The translations under genes and the position numbers were made by a program. The notes under the pieces were generated by a model, which searched no databases, had not been told where the DNA came from, and saw nothing but the letters and a program-made list of their open reading frames with translations. From positions 1 to 64,000 of the forward strand of contig JAEZDN010000022.1 of the NCBI GenBank assembly GCA_023433275.1: a stretch of 64,000 bases of DNA, given 5' to 3'. Below are positions 49,016 to 58,265 of this stretch, in pieces. Each line of letters starts with the position of its first letter. Within the stretch, counting starts at the first letter, position 1. This DNA is from Verrucomicrobiota bacterium (lineage in GTDB: Bacteria > Verrucomicrobiota > Verrucomicrobiia > Opitutales > Opitutaceae).

Positions 49016-50272
49016 TCATTTTCCAGCGGCCAGCACGCCCGCGAGCACTTCCTCCGCCGCCGCCAGCTGCACATCGGCGATTGGTTTGAAATTTTCCTCG
49101 GGCGACGCCGCCAGGTCCGGACGCAATTGCTGCACCCGTATCCGGGCCTCGTCCTCCGGACTGATCTCAATCTCGACGTGCGGCTCAATGCCCTTCTCAT
49201 GGATCGTGACCCCGCTGGGCGTGTAGTAGCGCGCCGTCGTCAGGCGCAGGCCTTCGCCGCGATCGAGCTCGATGACACTCTGCACCGAGCCCTTGCCAAA
49301 CGTCCGCTCCCCGACGATGACCGCCCGCTTGGTGTCGCGCATGGCCCCGGCCACGATCTCCGCCGCACTGGCGCTGCCGCCATTGACCAGGATGGCAATC
49401 GGGTAGGTGCGCGGGCGATGTCCGTTGTCCGCATGGAAATCCTCCCGCGATTCGGCGTCGCGGCCCTGCGTGTACACGATGAGTTCATCCTCGTCGAAAA
49501 ACTCGCTGCACACCGCAATCGCCGCGTCGAGCAGCCCGCCCGGATTGTTGCGCAGGTCGATGATCAGCGCCCGCATCCCGTCACGCTCCAGGCCCGCGAG
49601 CGCCGTCCGGAATTCCTGCGCGGTCCGCTCGCTGAACTGCGTGATCTGCAGGTAGCCCACCCGTCCCGGACGCATCTCCGCCAAACGCACGCTCTCCAGC
49701 CGGATGCGCTCGCGCCGCACGGGATAGTCGATCTGACGGTCCTGCCCCGGCCGATGGACCGTGAGCGTGACCAGCGATCCCGGCTCGCCCCTCACGAGGC
49801 TGATCGTGCCGTCGAGCGTGGGATTGACCAGCGCCTTGCCATCAATCTTCACCAGGCGGTCGCCGCGCTGCAGGCCGGCGCGATCGGCCGGCGTCCCCGG
49901 GATCGGCGCGACAATCACGATATGACCGTCGCGCTGCTCCACCTGGATGCCCACGCCGGTGAAGGCGTTGGCCAGCTCGTCCTCGGTATCACGATACTCA
50001 TCGGCCGGCAGAAACTGGGAATGCGGATCCAGCCCCCCCACCATGCCGTCGAGCGCCGCCCGCGTGAGGCTTTCATAATCCGCGGGTGCATCCCCGACAT
50101 AATTCTCCTTCACCAGTTGGAGCACATGCTTGAAGTAGCGCACCTGGCGGTCGCGCTCGCGGTCGGGCCACCAGCTGGGCGCCCCATGCTGGCGGGCGGC
50201 AAATTGCGCGAGACCAAAGCCGGCGGACGCGGCGAGCAGGATCAGAAGAGAGCGGCGAAGGAACGTGGACAA
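49016..50272 (-). CDS. S41-family (CtpA-like) processing protease
   Basis: This protein of about 418 residues has a signal/anchor segment (STFLRRSLLILLAASAGFGLAQ), a PDZ domain (IPGTPADRAGLQRGDRLVKI) and the S41 catalytic serine in NGGSASAAEIVAG (about nt 49370). The partner Lys is in ERTFGKGSVQ. It would trim periplasmic or cell-wall proteins. Start is uncertain: TTG 50272 gives a good signal peptide, while ATG 50374 would abut the plus-strand gene at 50375. Confidence 0.87.
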   Translation of the reverse strand: MSTFLRRSLLILLAASAGFGLAQFAARQHGAPSWWPDRERDRQVRYFKHVLQLVKENYVGDAPADYESLTRAALDGMVGGLDPHSQFLPADEYRDTEDELANAFTGVGIQVEQRDGHIVIVAPIPGTPADRAGLQRGDRLVKIDGKALVNPTLDGTISLVRGEPGSLVTLTVHRPGQDRQIDYPVRRERIRLESVRLAEMRPGRVGYLQITQFSERTAQEFRTALAGLERDGMRALIIDLRNNPGGLLDAAIAVCSEFFDEDELIVYTQGRDAESREDFHADNGHRPRTYPIAILVNGGSASAAEIVAGAMRDTKRAVIVGERTFGKGSVQSVIELDRGEGLRLTTARYYTPSGVTIHEKGIEPHVEIEISPEDEARIRVQQLRPDLAASPEENFKPIADVQLAAAEEVLAGVLAAGK

Positions 50273-50374
50273 GGCGGCGAAGGTTAGGCGCGATCCCGCC
50301 GGCCAAATGTCCGCGGGAGCGAGGGGAAATTTTTGATCATGGCTTTCACTGGGAGCAAATGCTTCCCTTGGCAA

Positions 50375-51361
50375 ATGGCTTCCTCGTCAGATTTTTTTGA
50401 AATCTTCTCCGGCGAACCCGGCGCATCGACCGGCGTTTCCTTCGCCCGCTACATGGAGCTGGCGATGTATCACCCGACCGCAGGCTACTACACCCGTGAT
50501 TTCAAACGCGTGGGCCGCGATGCCCAGGCGGACTTCTTCACCGCAACCTCCTTCAACCCCGTGTTCGGCGAGCTCGTGATCGCCGCCGTGGTGAAGCTGC
50601 TGGCGCCCGCCGCCCCGGCCGATTTCGATTTTGTGGAGATTGGCGCGGAGCCCAACGGGGGGATCCTGCGCGACCTTTCCCATCCGTTCCGTTCCAAGCG
50701 CACCATCTCCCTGGGCCAGCCCTTCGCGCTGCCGGCGCAGGCCGTCGTCTTTTCCAACGAACTATTCGATGCCCAGCCCTTTCATCGTGCCGTATGGCGC
50801 GGCGGCCAGTGGCGGGAACTGGGCGTGGCCATCCATGGCCGTCACCTGCGCGAGGTGGAACTCCCCGCGCTCACGCCGGAACTCGCCACCCACGCCAGCC
50901 GCCTGCCGACGCCAGCCGAGGAAAATTACCACATCGACCTGCCCCTGCGAACCGTCCCGCTCCTCGAGCGCATCGTCGGCCAGCCCTGGAGCGGCCTCTT
51001 CCTCGCCTTCGATTACGGCAAGTTTTGGGCCGAACTCGCCGAGCACACCCCCGCGGGCACCCTGCGCACCTACCATCGCCAGAAACAGGGCAACGACCTG
51101 CTCGCACGACCCGGCAAACAGGACCTGACCGGACACATTTGTTGGGACTGGCTGGAGGACGGTCTCGCCCGGGCCGGCTTCGGGGAAGCCCGCGTGGAGT
51201 CCCAGGAGGCATTCTTCATGCACCACGCCGCCCAAGCCTTGGCGGCCATCACCACAGCCGAACCCGGCGCGCTGAGTCCCCGCAAGCGCCTCGTCATGCA
51301 GCTGCTCCATCCGGCTAACATGGGACAGAAGTTCCAAGCCATTAGCGCGTTGCGCAAATAA
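50375..51361 (+). CDS. MidA/NDUFAF7-like protein with altered SAM motif
   Basis: This 328-residue protein resembles the SAM-dependent methyltransferase family: SFARYMELAMYHPTAGYYTR, FFTATSFNPVFGELV and FSNELFDAQPFHR. The usual glycine-rich SAM loop is replaced by VEIGAEPNGGILRDL, so activity is uncertain. It begins one base from a possible S41 start, so transcripts may be divergent. In other bacteria these proteins are linked to respiratory complex I assembly; here that is not tested. Confidence 0.8.
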   Translation: MASSSDFFEIFSGEPGASTGVSFARYMELAMYHPTAGYYTRDFKRVGRDAQADFFTATSFNPVFGELVIAAVVKLLAPAAPADFDFVEIGAEPNGGILRDLSHPFRSKRTISLGQPFALPAQAVVFSNELFDAQPFHRAVWRGGQWRELGVAIHGRHLREVELPALTPELATHASRLPTPAEENYHIDLPLRTVPLLERIVGQPWSGLFLAFDYGKFWAELAEHTPAGTLRTYHRQKQGNDLLARPGKQDLTGHICWDWLEDGLARAGFGEARVESQEAFFMHHAAQALAAITTAEPGALSPRKRLVMQLLHPANMGQKFQAISALRK

Positions 51362-51446
51362 CACGGCGATCCGGGCATTTTCCAAATTTCCCTTGCTAAG
51401 GCGAAACGCGGTCCTTTACCTCTGACCCTTTAACTCAAGAAACACC

Positions 51447-51677
51447 ATGGCACGAATTTGCGCAATCACCGGTAAACGCCCCACGATGGGCAAAATCATC
51501 CACCGCAAGGGTCAGTCCAAGAAGAGTGGCGGCATCGGCACCCACGTGACGAAGCACACCACCCGCAAGTTCCGCCCGAACCTGCAATGGATCAAGGTCA
51601 AGCTCCCCACCGGCGGCACCAAGCGCATGTGGGTCTCCGTCAAAGCCATCAAGGCCGGCCTCGTGCAGAAAGCCTGA
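51447..51677 (+). CDS. rpmB: Large-subunit ribosomal protein L28
   Basis: This 76-residue protein has the L28 signature MARICAITGKRPTMGKIIHR and basic, Arg/Lys-rich body, ending KAIKAGLVQKA. Full length and followed by a strong terminator. It is monocistronic. The rpmG partner is not adjacent. Confidence 0.96.
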   Translation: MARICAITGKRPTMGKIIHRKGQSKKSGGIGTHVTKHTTRKFRPNLQWIKVKLPTGGTKRMWVSVKAIKAGLVQKA

Positions 51678-51700
51678 GCCCCTCCCGGCTCGTCCCTTCC

Positions 51701-51727
51701 ACCCGCAGCTCACGCTGCGGGTTTTTT
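51701..51727 (+). terminator. Terminator after rpmB
   Basis: ACCCGCAGC-TCAC-GCTGCGGGT followed by TTTTTATT. The stem is 9 bp, 24 nt past the stop. Confidence 0.9.
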
Positions 51728-51909
51728 ATTGTCCAGGCAACAGGGGTCGCCGCAGGTCCACGCGCCCCCTGCCTTGGCGGACCCGCAAACGATGCGCAGC
51801 AATTCCCGTGGCGCGAAGTCCCCGGCCGGGGTACAATTCCCTTGAGCCGGGCCGGTATTCCCCACGCGCAAGCCGGACCGACTTTCGCGTTCCCCCATCC
51901 TCCCCCGCC

Positions 51910-52632
51910 ATGAACAACCACCCCTACTTGCAACATGGGCTGACGATCCTCCGCACCCGCCTCAACAGTCGCGACCGACGCACGCACGGCCAGCCTGCCT
52001 CGATCGCCCAGCCCTTTCTCACGCTTTCCCGGGAAACTTGCGCCGGCGCCACCACAATCGGACGGCAGCTCGTCCCGCTCCTGGACGACCGGCTTGGCAC
52101 CGGCGGTGGGAGCTGGATGTTTCTCGACAAGGATCTCATCCAGAAGGCACTGAGCCTCCATCGTCTCCCGGAAAGCTTCGCCCAATTCCTGCCGGAGGAT
52201 CGACTGCCTGAGATCAAGGGGCTCATCGGCGAAATGGTGGGCCTCCATCCCCCTCTCTGGGAACTCGAGCATCGCGTGGCCGAGGCCATCCACAAGTTCG
52301 CCCAGCTCGGCCGTGTCATCATCGCCGGGCGCGCGGCCCACCTCATCACCCGGGACCTGCCGGGTGGCTTTCATGTGCGCCTGATTGCACCCATCGATAC
52401 TCGAATCCACCGGGCCCAGGAAATCCATCAGCTCAGCCGGAAGATGGCCGAGAACCTGATTCACGAGAGCGACACGGCCCGCGAGCGTCACGTCCGCACG
52501 AATTTCGACCAGGATATCAATGACCCGCACGCCTATGACCTCGTGATCAACACCGGCCGCATCCCGGGGGCCGCCGCCGCGCACCTCATTCTCGAGGCCA
52601 TGCATGGCCGCGCAACCGTCCCCGCCCCCTGA
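51910..52632 (+). CDS. Cytidylate-kinase-like protein
   Basis: This 240-residue protein belongs to the cytidylate-kinase-like family (Cytidylate_kin2 type). The phosphate-loop region reads LSRETCAGATTIGRQLVPLL, followed by FLDKDLIQKAL and RVIIAGRAAHLITRDLPGG. The Walker Lys is not in the classical GKS context, so activity is inferred. The start is ATG 51910 (MNNHPYLQHG). Confidence 0.8.
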   Translation: MNNHPYLQHGLTILRTRLNSRDRRTHGQPASIAQPFLTLSRETCAGATTIGRQLVPLLDDRLGTGGGSWMFLDKDLIQKALSLHRLPESFAQFLPEDRLPEIKGLIGEMVGLHPPLWELEHRVAEAIHKFAQLGRVIIAGRAAHLITRDLPGGFHVRLIAPIDTRIHRAQEIHQLSRKMAENLIHESDTARERHVRTNFDQDINDPHAYDLVINTGRIPGAAAAHLILEAMHGRATVPAP

Positions 52633-52652
52633 CGGCGCCCACGATCGGTCGC

Positions 52653-52931
52653 TTACAACAAGCCTTGGTATTCCTGGTGCCGCTCGATGAACCGGGCGAC
52701 ATACGAACAGGCCGGTACCACCTTCTTTCCCGCGTCCCGGGCATCGGCCAGCGCCGCGCGCACCAGCTTCTCCGCGATTCCCTTCCCCCGCAGCTCCGGT
52801 GGCACATACGTGTGCGTGAAAATCATTCGATCACCATTATTCTCATACTCGCAGATCGATTCGTGTCCGTCCACCGTCGCCACGTAGCGCTTTTCCGCTG
52901 GCTTGTGCCTGACTTCAGTCGTCGCGTCCAT
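52653..52931 (-). CDS. Small GNAT-like acetyltransferase (YjdJ type)
   Basis: This 92-residue protein has the short GNAT core: DRMIFTHTYVPPELRGKGIA, KLVRAALADARDAGKKVVPA and CSYVARFIERHQEY. Substrate unknown. The stop of murJ and the start of this gene are adjacent, which suggests co-transcription. Confidence 0.85.
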   Translation of the reverse strand: MDATTEVRHKPAEKRYVATVDGHESICEYENNGDRMIFTHTYVPPELRGKGIAEKLVRAALADARDAGKKVVPACSYVARFIERHQEYQGLL

Positions 52932-54521
52932 TCAACCGACAGAACCCCGGCCGCGAAATTTCGCAACCAGCGCGTTCAGCTCGTCGCGCCCCTCGATCTT
53001 CAGCACCCAGAGCAACCCGCCATACGCGGCCACCGCCAGCGGGATCACCGCGCCCACGACGACCAGGTCCCGCGCTCGGACGGATAGATCGAGCCCCGCC
53101 GCGCCACTGGCACCGACCCACACCAGCGCGCCCATCAGCGCGCTCGCAACCAGGATCTTCCCCAAATTCGGCAGCAACGGTCCAAACCCCAGCCCCGGCA
53201 GCCGCGCCACCAACCGCCGCTGCAAATACCACGCCTGCGCCACCAGCGCGAGGTTGCCCGCAATCGCCAGACCCACGGTGGACAGCCAGCCCATCAGGCT
53301 CAGGCTCAATCCCAGGTTGATCACAAAACTCAGCGCGGCCGCCCGCACCGGCGTGGCCGTGTCCTTCAGGGCATAGAAGCCGCGCAAGGCGACCGCGGTG
53401 AACGAAAGGAACGGCAGGCCGAACGCGTACACGGCGAGGATCGGCGTCATCAGCGCGGTGTCGCCCGCCGTGAATTCGCCCCATTCAAACAGCAGCCGCG
53501 TCACCGGCTCGCTCAGCAGCGCCAGCCCGATCGCGGCCGGCACGTTGAAGATCAGCACCAGCCGCAGACCCTTGTGGTAATCACGGCCGAGACTGGCCCA
53601 ATCCGACTTCGCCGCGTGTCGCGAGATCAGCGGAAAAACCACCGTCGCGATCGCGATCGTGAACACCCCGATCGGCAGCTCCATCAGGCGCGTCGCCAGG
53701 TTCAGCACGGTGTTCGCCTCGTCATTGAGCGCGAGACCCACAAACCGCGAGACCGACATGTTGATCAGGTAAATCGCGGAACCGATGACCGTGGGTGCCA
53801 TCAGCCGGATGATCTCCCGCACCCGGTCGTCGGCCCGGAGATCAAAGACCGGCCGCCAGCCCTCGCGCCACAACACCGCCGCCGGCACCGCCATCTGGAA
53901 GAATCCGCCAACGAGCACGCCCGCGCACAACAGGTGCATCCGCGCCACGTCACCCCACGCCCACCAGGCGCCCAGACCCAGGGCCAGCAGGATGGCGAGG
54001 TTCAGCCACACGGGTGAAAGCGCCGGCTCGCTGAATCGTCCCAGGACCTGGCACGCGGCGCTGAACGCCGCCGCGAGGCAGACGAAAATCATGTACGGGA
54101 ACAGGATCACAGCCAGGTCCGCCGCCAGCAGGAAGCGTCGCGCCGTCGCCTCGCCCGGACCCGCCTCGCCCAGCAGGCGGAGGACGGCGTCGGCGTTCGC
54201 CCCGACCGCCATCGCCAGCAGCACCATCACGGTGGTCGCCAGCACCAGCCAGCTCATGACCTTGCTCACGAGCGCAAACGCCGCGGCCCGCTGGCGGAGT
54301 TCGAGTTCCTGCGTCAGCGTCGGGACAAATGCCGCGGTCAGCGCTCCCTCGCCGAGCAGTCGCCGGAAAAGATTCGGCAGGGTGAACGCCGATACAAACG
54401 CCGAGTTGAGCGCGCTGGCGCCGAACACCGCGGCGATGAAGATTTCCCGCACCAACCCCAGCACGCGCGAGACCACGGTGGCGGTCGCCACGATGCTGAT
54501 GTTCTTGAGGCTCTTCGACAC
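52932..54521 (-). CDS. murJ: Lipid II flippase
   Basis: This 529-residue MOP-superfamily inner-membrane protein has about fourteen spans. It flips lipid II for peptidoglycan synthesis. Start region: SLKNISIVATATVVSRVLGL; the family SRVLGLVREIFIAAVFGAS is typical, and NLFRRLLGEGALTAAFVP follows. The next upstream gene on the same strand begins 78 nt away. Confidence 0.95.
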   Translation of the reverse strand: MSKSLKNISIVATATVVSRVLGLVREIFIAAVFGASALNSAFVSAFTLPNLFRRLLGEGALTAAFVPTLTQELELRQRAAAFALVSKVMSWLVLATTVMVLLAMAVGANADAVLRLLGEAGPGEATARRFLLAADLAVILFPYMIFVCLAAAFSAACQVLGRFSEPALSPVWLNLAILLALGLGAWWAWGDVARMHLLCAGVLVGGFFQMAVPAAVLWREGWRPVFDLRADDRVREIIRLMAPTVIGSAIYLINMSVSRFVGLALNDEANTVLNLATRLMELPIGVFTIAIATVVFPLISRHAAKSDWASLGRDYHKGLRLVLIFNVPAAIGLALLSEPVTRLLFEWGEFTAGDTALMTPILAVYAFGLPFLSFTAVALRGFYALKDTATPVRAAALSFVINLGLSLSLMGWLSTVGLAIAGNLALVAQAWYLQRRLVARLPGLGFGPLLPNLGKILVASALMGALVWVGASGAAGLDLSVRARDLVVVGAVIPLAVAAYGGLLWVLKIEGRDELNALVAKFRGRGSVG

Positions 54522-54598
54522 GGGGAAAACGCCGGGCGGTCAGGCGGCGCTGGCACCCGCGGTTCCGCCCCCGCCGCAAGCCTCGCCGAAACGACGCA

Positions 54599-55279
54599 CT
54601 AGAACGTGACCTTGAGCTTGTCGCCCTCGATGGTGACGTCGCTGGCCTTCGCCCAGGCCGAGAGGATCTCGTCGGGCACCTTCTTCTTGCTCAGGAGATG
54701 GGAGACGAGCGGCCGCGACACGACCGGGAGCAGGTGCAGCGGGCACGAGCCCAGGTGCACGGTGTCGGGCACATACACGAAACGATCGCCCGACCGGCGG
54801 ACTTCGCCGCGCGTGATCACAAAAACCTCGTGGCCCACCCCATACCAGTTGAGCAGGCACCGGAACCCGATCCGGATCTTGCCATCGGCAATCTGGAAAT
54901 TCGGCGTGCCTGGCTGGAAAATCCCGCCGTCGGCCGCGGGTTCCGCTCCGGGCTTCGTCGCGCCCGCCGTCCCGAGGGTGCTGGCCGACCAGGCATTCAG
55001 TTCATCCTCCACCACCTCCACGCTCTGGGCCGCGACCAGCTGTTTTTGCTTGGCGTTCCAATTGCGGCTCTTCGCACCCGACTCGCTGCCGGGAACATAA
55101 TACACCGCCCCGCGCACCTGCTTCTCCGCCGGAGGCAACTCGCGCACCTGGACGACCGGCTTGAAGACGAGGAAAGCGCATGCAGCCAGCAGGCCGGCGC
55201 CGAGACCAAGCACGGCGCCGAGCGCCACCTCGGTGGTGCTGGGGCCGTAGAGGGCTTTCTCAATTTTGTTGTCAGCCAT
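54599..55279 (-). CDS. Uncharacterised single-span membrane protein
   Basis: This 226-residue protein has one N-terminal membrane span (TEVALGAVLGLGAGLLAACA, about 15-36) and a soluble periplasmic domain with beta character (IRIGFRCLLNWYGVGHEVFV). No family is recognised. It lies between the FmdB-type gene (7 nt) and murJ, in one co-directional run. Confidence 0.7.
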   Translation of the reverse strand: MADNKIEKALYGPSTTEVALGAVLGLGAGLLAACAFLVFKPVVQVRELPPAEKQVRGAVYYVPGSESGAKSRNWNAKQKQLVAAQSVEVVEDELNAWSASTLGTAGATKPGAEPAADGGIFQPGTPNFQIADGKIRIGFRCLLNWYGVGHEVFVITRGEVRRSGDRFVYVPDTVHLGSCPLHLLPVVSRPLVSHLLSKKKVPDEILSAWAKASDVTIEGDKLKVTF

Positions 55280-55286
55280 GGTGGGG

Positions 55287-55547
55287 TTATTTTGCCGGCG
55301 TCGCGGCCGGCTTGGATTCCGAGGTCTTGGCGGGCGCGCCTGACTCCTTCTTCGTGGCCGCCTTGTTCTTGTAATCGGTGATGTAGAACCCGGTGCCCTT
55401 GAAGATCAGCCCGGCGCCGCCCCCGACCTTGCGCTTCAAACCGGCCTTCTTGCAGGCCGGGCACTTGGTGAGGGGCGCATCCTTCATCGATTGGAACGCC
55501 TCGAGTTCATGACCGCATTTCGCACAGAGGTATTCGTAGGTGGGCAT
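55287..55547 (-). CDS. FmdB-family zinc-ribbon protein
   Basis: This 86-residue protein has MPTYEYLCAKCGHELEAFQ with CAKC and CPACK pairs, a four-Cys zinc ribbon, then a GLIFKGTGFYITDY segment and a Lys/Ala/Pro-rich tail. The family is regulatory-like with unknown targets. The start is ATG 55547, as the upstream codons are not ribbon-like. Confidence 0.88.
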   Translation of the reverse strand: MPTYEYLCAKCGHELEAFQSMKDAPLTKCPACKKAGLKRKVGGGAGLIFKGTGFYITDYKNKAATKKESGAPAKTSESKPAATPAK

Positions 55548-55666
55548 CGCGGATACCCCATGATTGAATGCGGACCCGGCGGCAAGACCAGTCTGTTCTC
55601 CCCCGCCCCCACGCTTCACAATCCGTTTGCCAACGGACGCCCCCGCCCGGAAATTCCCGGCCTTCC

Positions 55667-56578
55667 ATGGATTTTGCCGCGCAACTTCAGGCCTACCGCG
55701 CCCGCGCCGAACACGGCCTCGAACGCCTGGTCCCCGCCGCCTCCACGCGACCCGCGCGCATTCATGAAGCCATGCGCTACGCCCTCCTCGGCGGCGGCAA
55801 ACGCCTGCGCCCCGTCCTGACCCTCGCCACCGCGGAGCTCTTCGCCTCCAGCCCCCGCCGTCCCGGTTCCGAATCTCCCCCCGCCGACGCACTCGCCGCC
55901 GCCGTCGCCATCGAGTGTGTTCACACCTATTCGCTGGTCCATGACGACCTGCCCTGCATGGACAATGACGACCTGCGCCGGGGCCGCGCCACCACGCACC
56001 GCCAGTTCGACGAGGCGACCGCCCTGCTGGCCGGCGACGCCCTGCTGACCTTCGCCTTCCAACTCATCTCCACCCACTACGCCGCCCAGCCCGCCCTCGC
56101 CTCCGCTCTCGTCCGGGAACTCGCGGACGCCGCCGGCAGCGAACGCCTCATCGGTGGCCAGATGGAGGATCTCCTCGCGGAAGGCAGATCCGACGCGACC
56201 GCGGACGAGCTGGAATTCATCCACCTCAACAAGACCGGCGCCATGATCACGGTCTCCCTCCTCGCGGGCGGCCTCTGCGGCGGGGCCACCGCTGCGCAGC
56301 TCGATGCCCTGCGCGCCGCCGGCCGCCACCTCGGCCTGGCTTTTCAGATCGTGGACGACGTCCTCGACGCCACCGCCGATTCCGCCGCCTTGGGCAAGAC
56401 GGCCGGCAAGGACGCCCGGTCCGGCAAGACCACCTACGTGAGCCTGCACGGACTCGACGCCTCCCGCAAACTCGCGCGCGAACACACCGACGCGGCCTTG
56501 GCCGCGCTGGCCGCCCTGCCCGGCGATCCGACCTTTCTTCGAACTTTGGTGGAATCCATGGCGATTCGGAATAACTGA
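55667..56578 (+). CDS. ispA: Polyprenyl (farnesyl/geranylgeranyl) diphosphate synthase
   Basis: This 303-residue trans-prenyltransferase condenses isopentenyl diphosphate to make short prenyl chains. The first Asp-rich motif is DDLPCMDNDD (93-102), the second is DDVLDATADS (about 229), and LGGGKRLRPVL precedes them. Length fits ispA, but the chain-length product cannot be read by eye. Start ATG 55667. Confidence 0.92.
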   Translation: MDFAAQLQAYRARAEHGLERLVPAASTRPARIHEAMRYALLGGGKRLRPVLTLATAELFASSPRRPGSESPPADALAAAVAIECVHTYSLVHDDLPCMDNDDLRRGRATTHRQFDEATALLAGDALLTFAFQLISTHYAAQPALASALVRELADAAGSERLIGGQMEDLLAEGRSDATADELEFIHLNKTGAMITVSLLAGGLCGGATAAQLDALRAAGRHLGLAFQIVDDVLDATADSAALGKTAGKDARSGKTTYVSLHGLDASRKLAREHTDAALAALAALPGDPTFLRTLVESMAIRNN

Positions 56579-56584
56579 GGATTC

Positions 56585-57091
56585 ATGCCCGCCCAACAGC
56601 AGGACTACATCCTCCGCCATATCCAGACGATCTCCCGGCTCGTGGCGCGCCTGCGTCTCAAGGGCAAATTGCTCTCCGAGGAGGACCGCGCGGAGGTGAA
56701 CGAAACCCTGCAGCTCGCTCTCGACCTTCAGGAACGGAATTTCGGCATGCCCGCCAGCCGTTTCCTCGCCCTCTCGGCCGATGAACAATTCGCCACCCTC
56801 ACCGCGGGACTGGCGAAGGACGCCGGTCACACGCGCTGTCTCGTGTACGTCGCCCTCCTGCGGGAAACCGCGGAACTCTACGCCTGGCGCGACGCATCGC
56901 ACCTCGCCGTCGGCGCCCGCCAACTCGCCCTCTATATCGCCGTGCGCGTCGCCCTCGACCAGCCCGCCGATCCCACGGAGGCGCGTGGACAGATCCGCGA
57001 CCTCCGACGCTTCCTCGACGGCGCTCCACTCTACCCGCCCACGCAGGACTTGCTGGAGCAATTCGATCGGTCCACGGACACGATCGCCTAG
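56585..57091 (+). CDS. Hypothetical protein, all-helical
   Basis: This 168-residue protein is helical and soluble (QDYILRHIQTISRLVARLRL, TLQLALDLQERNFGMPASRF). It weakly recalls DUF6483-type proteins. No function is assigned. It starts 6 nt after the prenyl synthase stop and is co-directional, so probably co-transcribed. Confidence 0.65.
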   Translation: MPAQQQDYILRHIQTISRLVARLRLKGKLLSEEDRAEVNETLQLALDLQERNFGMPASRFLALSADEQFATLTAGLAKDAGHTRCLVYVALLRETAELYAWRDASHLAVGARQLALYIAVRVALDQPADPTEARGQIRDLRRFLDGAPLYPPTQDLLEQFDRSTDTIA

Positions 57092-57117
57092 CCGGCCCGT
57101 CGACCCCACGACCGACG

Positions 57118-58101
57118 TTACCTGGAGATAACCGTCAGTCCGTCCAATAGCTCCGTGATATCCGCCGACACGTCAGGATAATCCCTTTCCTCCGACCAGC
57201 CGCGCAACTGCACCGCGCCTTCGGGCCCACTGTAGAAATAGCCATGATTCACGTAGGAATCGCCGTCCATGCGCACGGCGAATTCTAGCTCCTTGATCTG
57301 GGCTGAACCGCGCTGTTTCGTGCCCCGTCGGCGCACGCTCACCGACTCGGCGCTTTCCCGAACCGTGTCCAACACCGCCCTTTCGATATCGCCTCCAGCG
57401 ATCGGCTCGGGCTCCGCGATCAATTGGGCCTCCGCGCGCTGATCCGTCCGGAGCAGGTTGAAAATCCCCGGCTCGGCGTCGGTCGGGTCCCGATACCAGC
57501 GCGACGCGTCATAGCGGAGGCTGAAATTCCCCGCCTTGAGTTCGCGCCAGCGCGCGGCCGCTTCCGCCTCACGGACATTCGCGTAGGCCGGGACCACCCG
57601 CATACTCTTGAAAAACTGCGTGGCGGCCGCATCCGCCTTCGCCTGCTCCGGCCACTCCACGCTCATCATGTACAGCACCGACGCAATGGCCACGAATCGC
57701 ACCTCGCGCACGGACCGTTCCCGGCGCTGGGCCACCACGATCCGCTCGCCGAAATAAGGCCCCAGTTCGAAATTCTCCCGTAATCGCAACTGGCCGGGGC
57801 GCGATTTCATGAGGTCCGCAATGGACTTGTCGTAAAGCCCCGTTTCCTCGCCCGGGACCATCGCCATCGGATACTCGAAACGCGCCAGCAGATAATGCTG
57901 CCCGCCCTGCTCCCAAAAAAATCGCCGCACCTTGACGTCGCCCTGAGGCGACGGCGTGAGAACCCCATCGGACTTCGGCGTCCCCGGGAACCGGGCCTCA
58001 ATCGCCCATTCCGGCTCGGAGAAGGCGACCTCCGCCCCCACCCCGGTGACCAGGGTGACGGTGCAAAGCAGGAGGCAGACGAGGCCTGCGTGGAGGGACA
58101 T
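57118..58101 (-). CDS. Hypothetical secreted protein
   Basis: This 327-residue protein has a signal peptide (MSLHAGLVCLLLCTVTLVTG) and a beta-rich body. I see no catalytic motif or known family. The start is ATG 58101, chosen because the signal begins there. It is convergent to the prenyl synthase operon. Confidence 0.7.
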   Translation of the reverse strand: MSLHAGLVCLLLCTVTLVTGVGAEVAFSEPEWAIEARFPGTPKSDGVLTPSPQGDVKVRRFFWEQGGQHYLLARFEYPMAMVPGEETGLYDKSIADLMKSRPGQLRLRENFELGPYFGERIVVAQRRERSVREVRFVAIASVLYMMSVEWPEQAKADAAATQFFKSMRVVPAYANVREAEAAARWRELKAGNFSLRYDASRWYRDPTDAEPGIFNLLRTDQRAEAQLIAEPEPIAGGDIERAVLDTVRESAESVSVRRRGTKQRGSAQIKELEFAVRMDGDSYVNHGYFYSGPEGAVQLRGWSEERDYPDVSADITELLDGLTVISR

Positions 58102-58265
58102 CGCCGCCACTAAGTCCGGGCGACCAAAGTGCGGCAAGCCCGCATCGGCAGGAGTTTCTTCCAAGAGCGGGCGACAGTTTGCCGCGAGAAGCGCGGGCGC
58201 ACGTTCACTAGCGCCGGCCCGTCCCCGGGCCGGTCTTCCATGCAGGGCGTTCCGAGCCGACGGTC

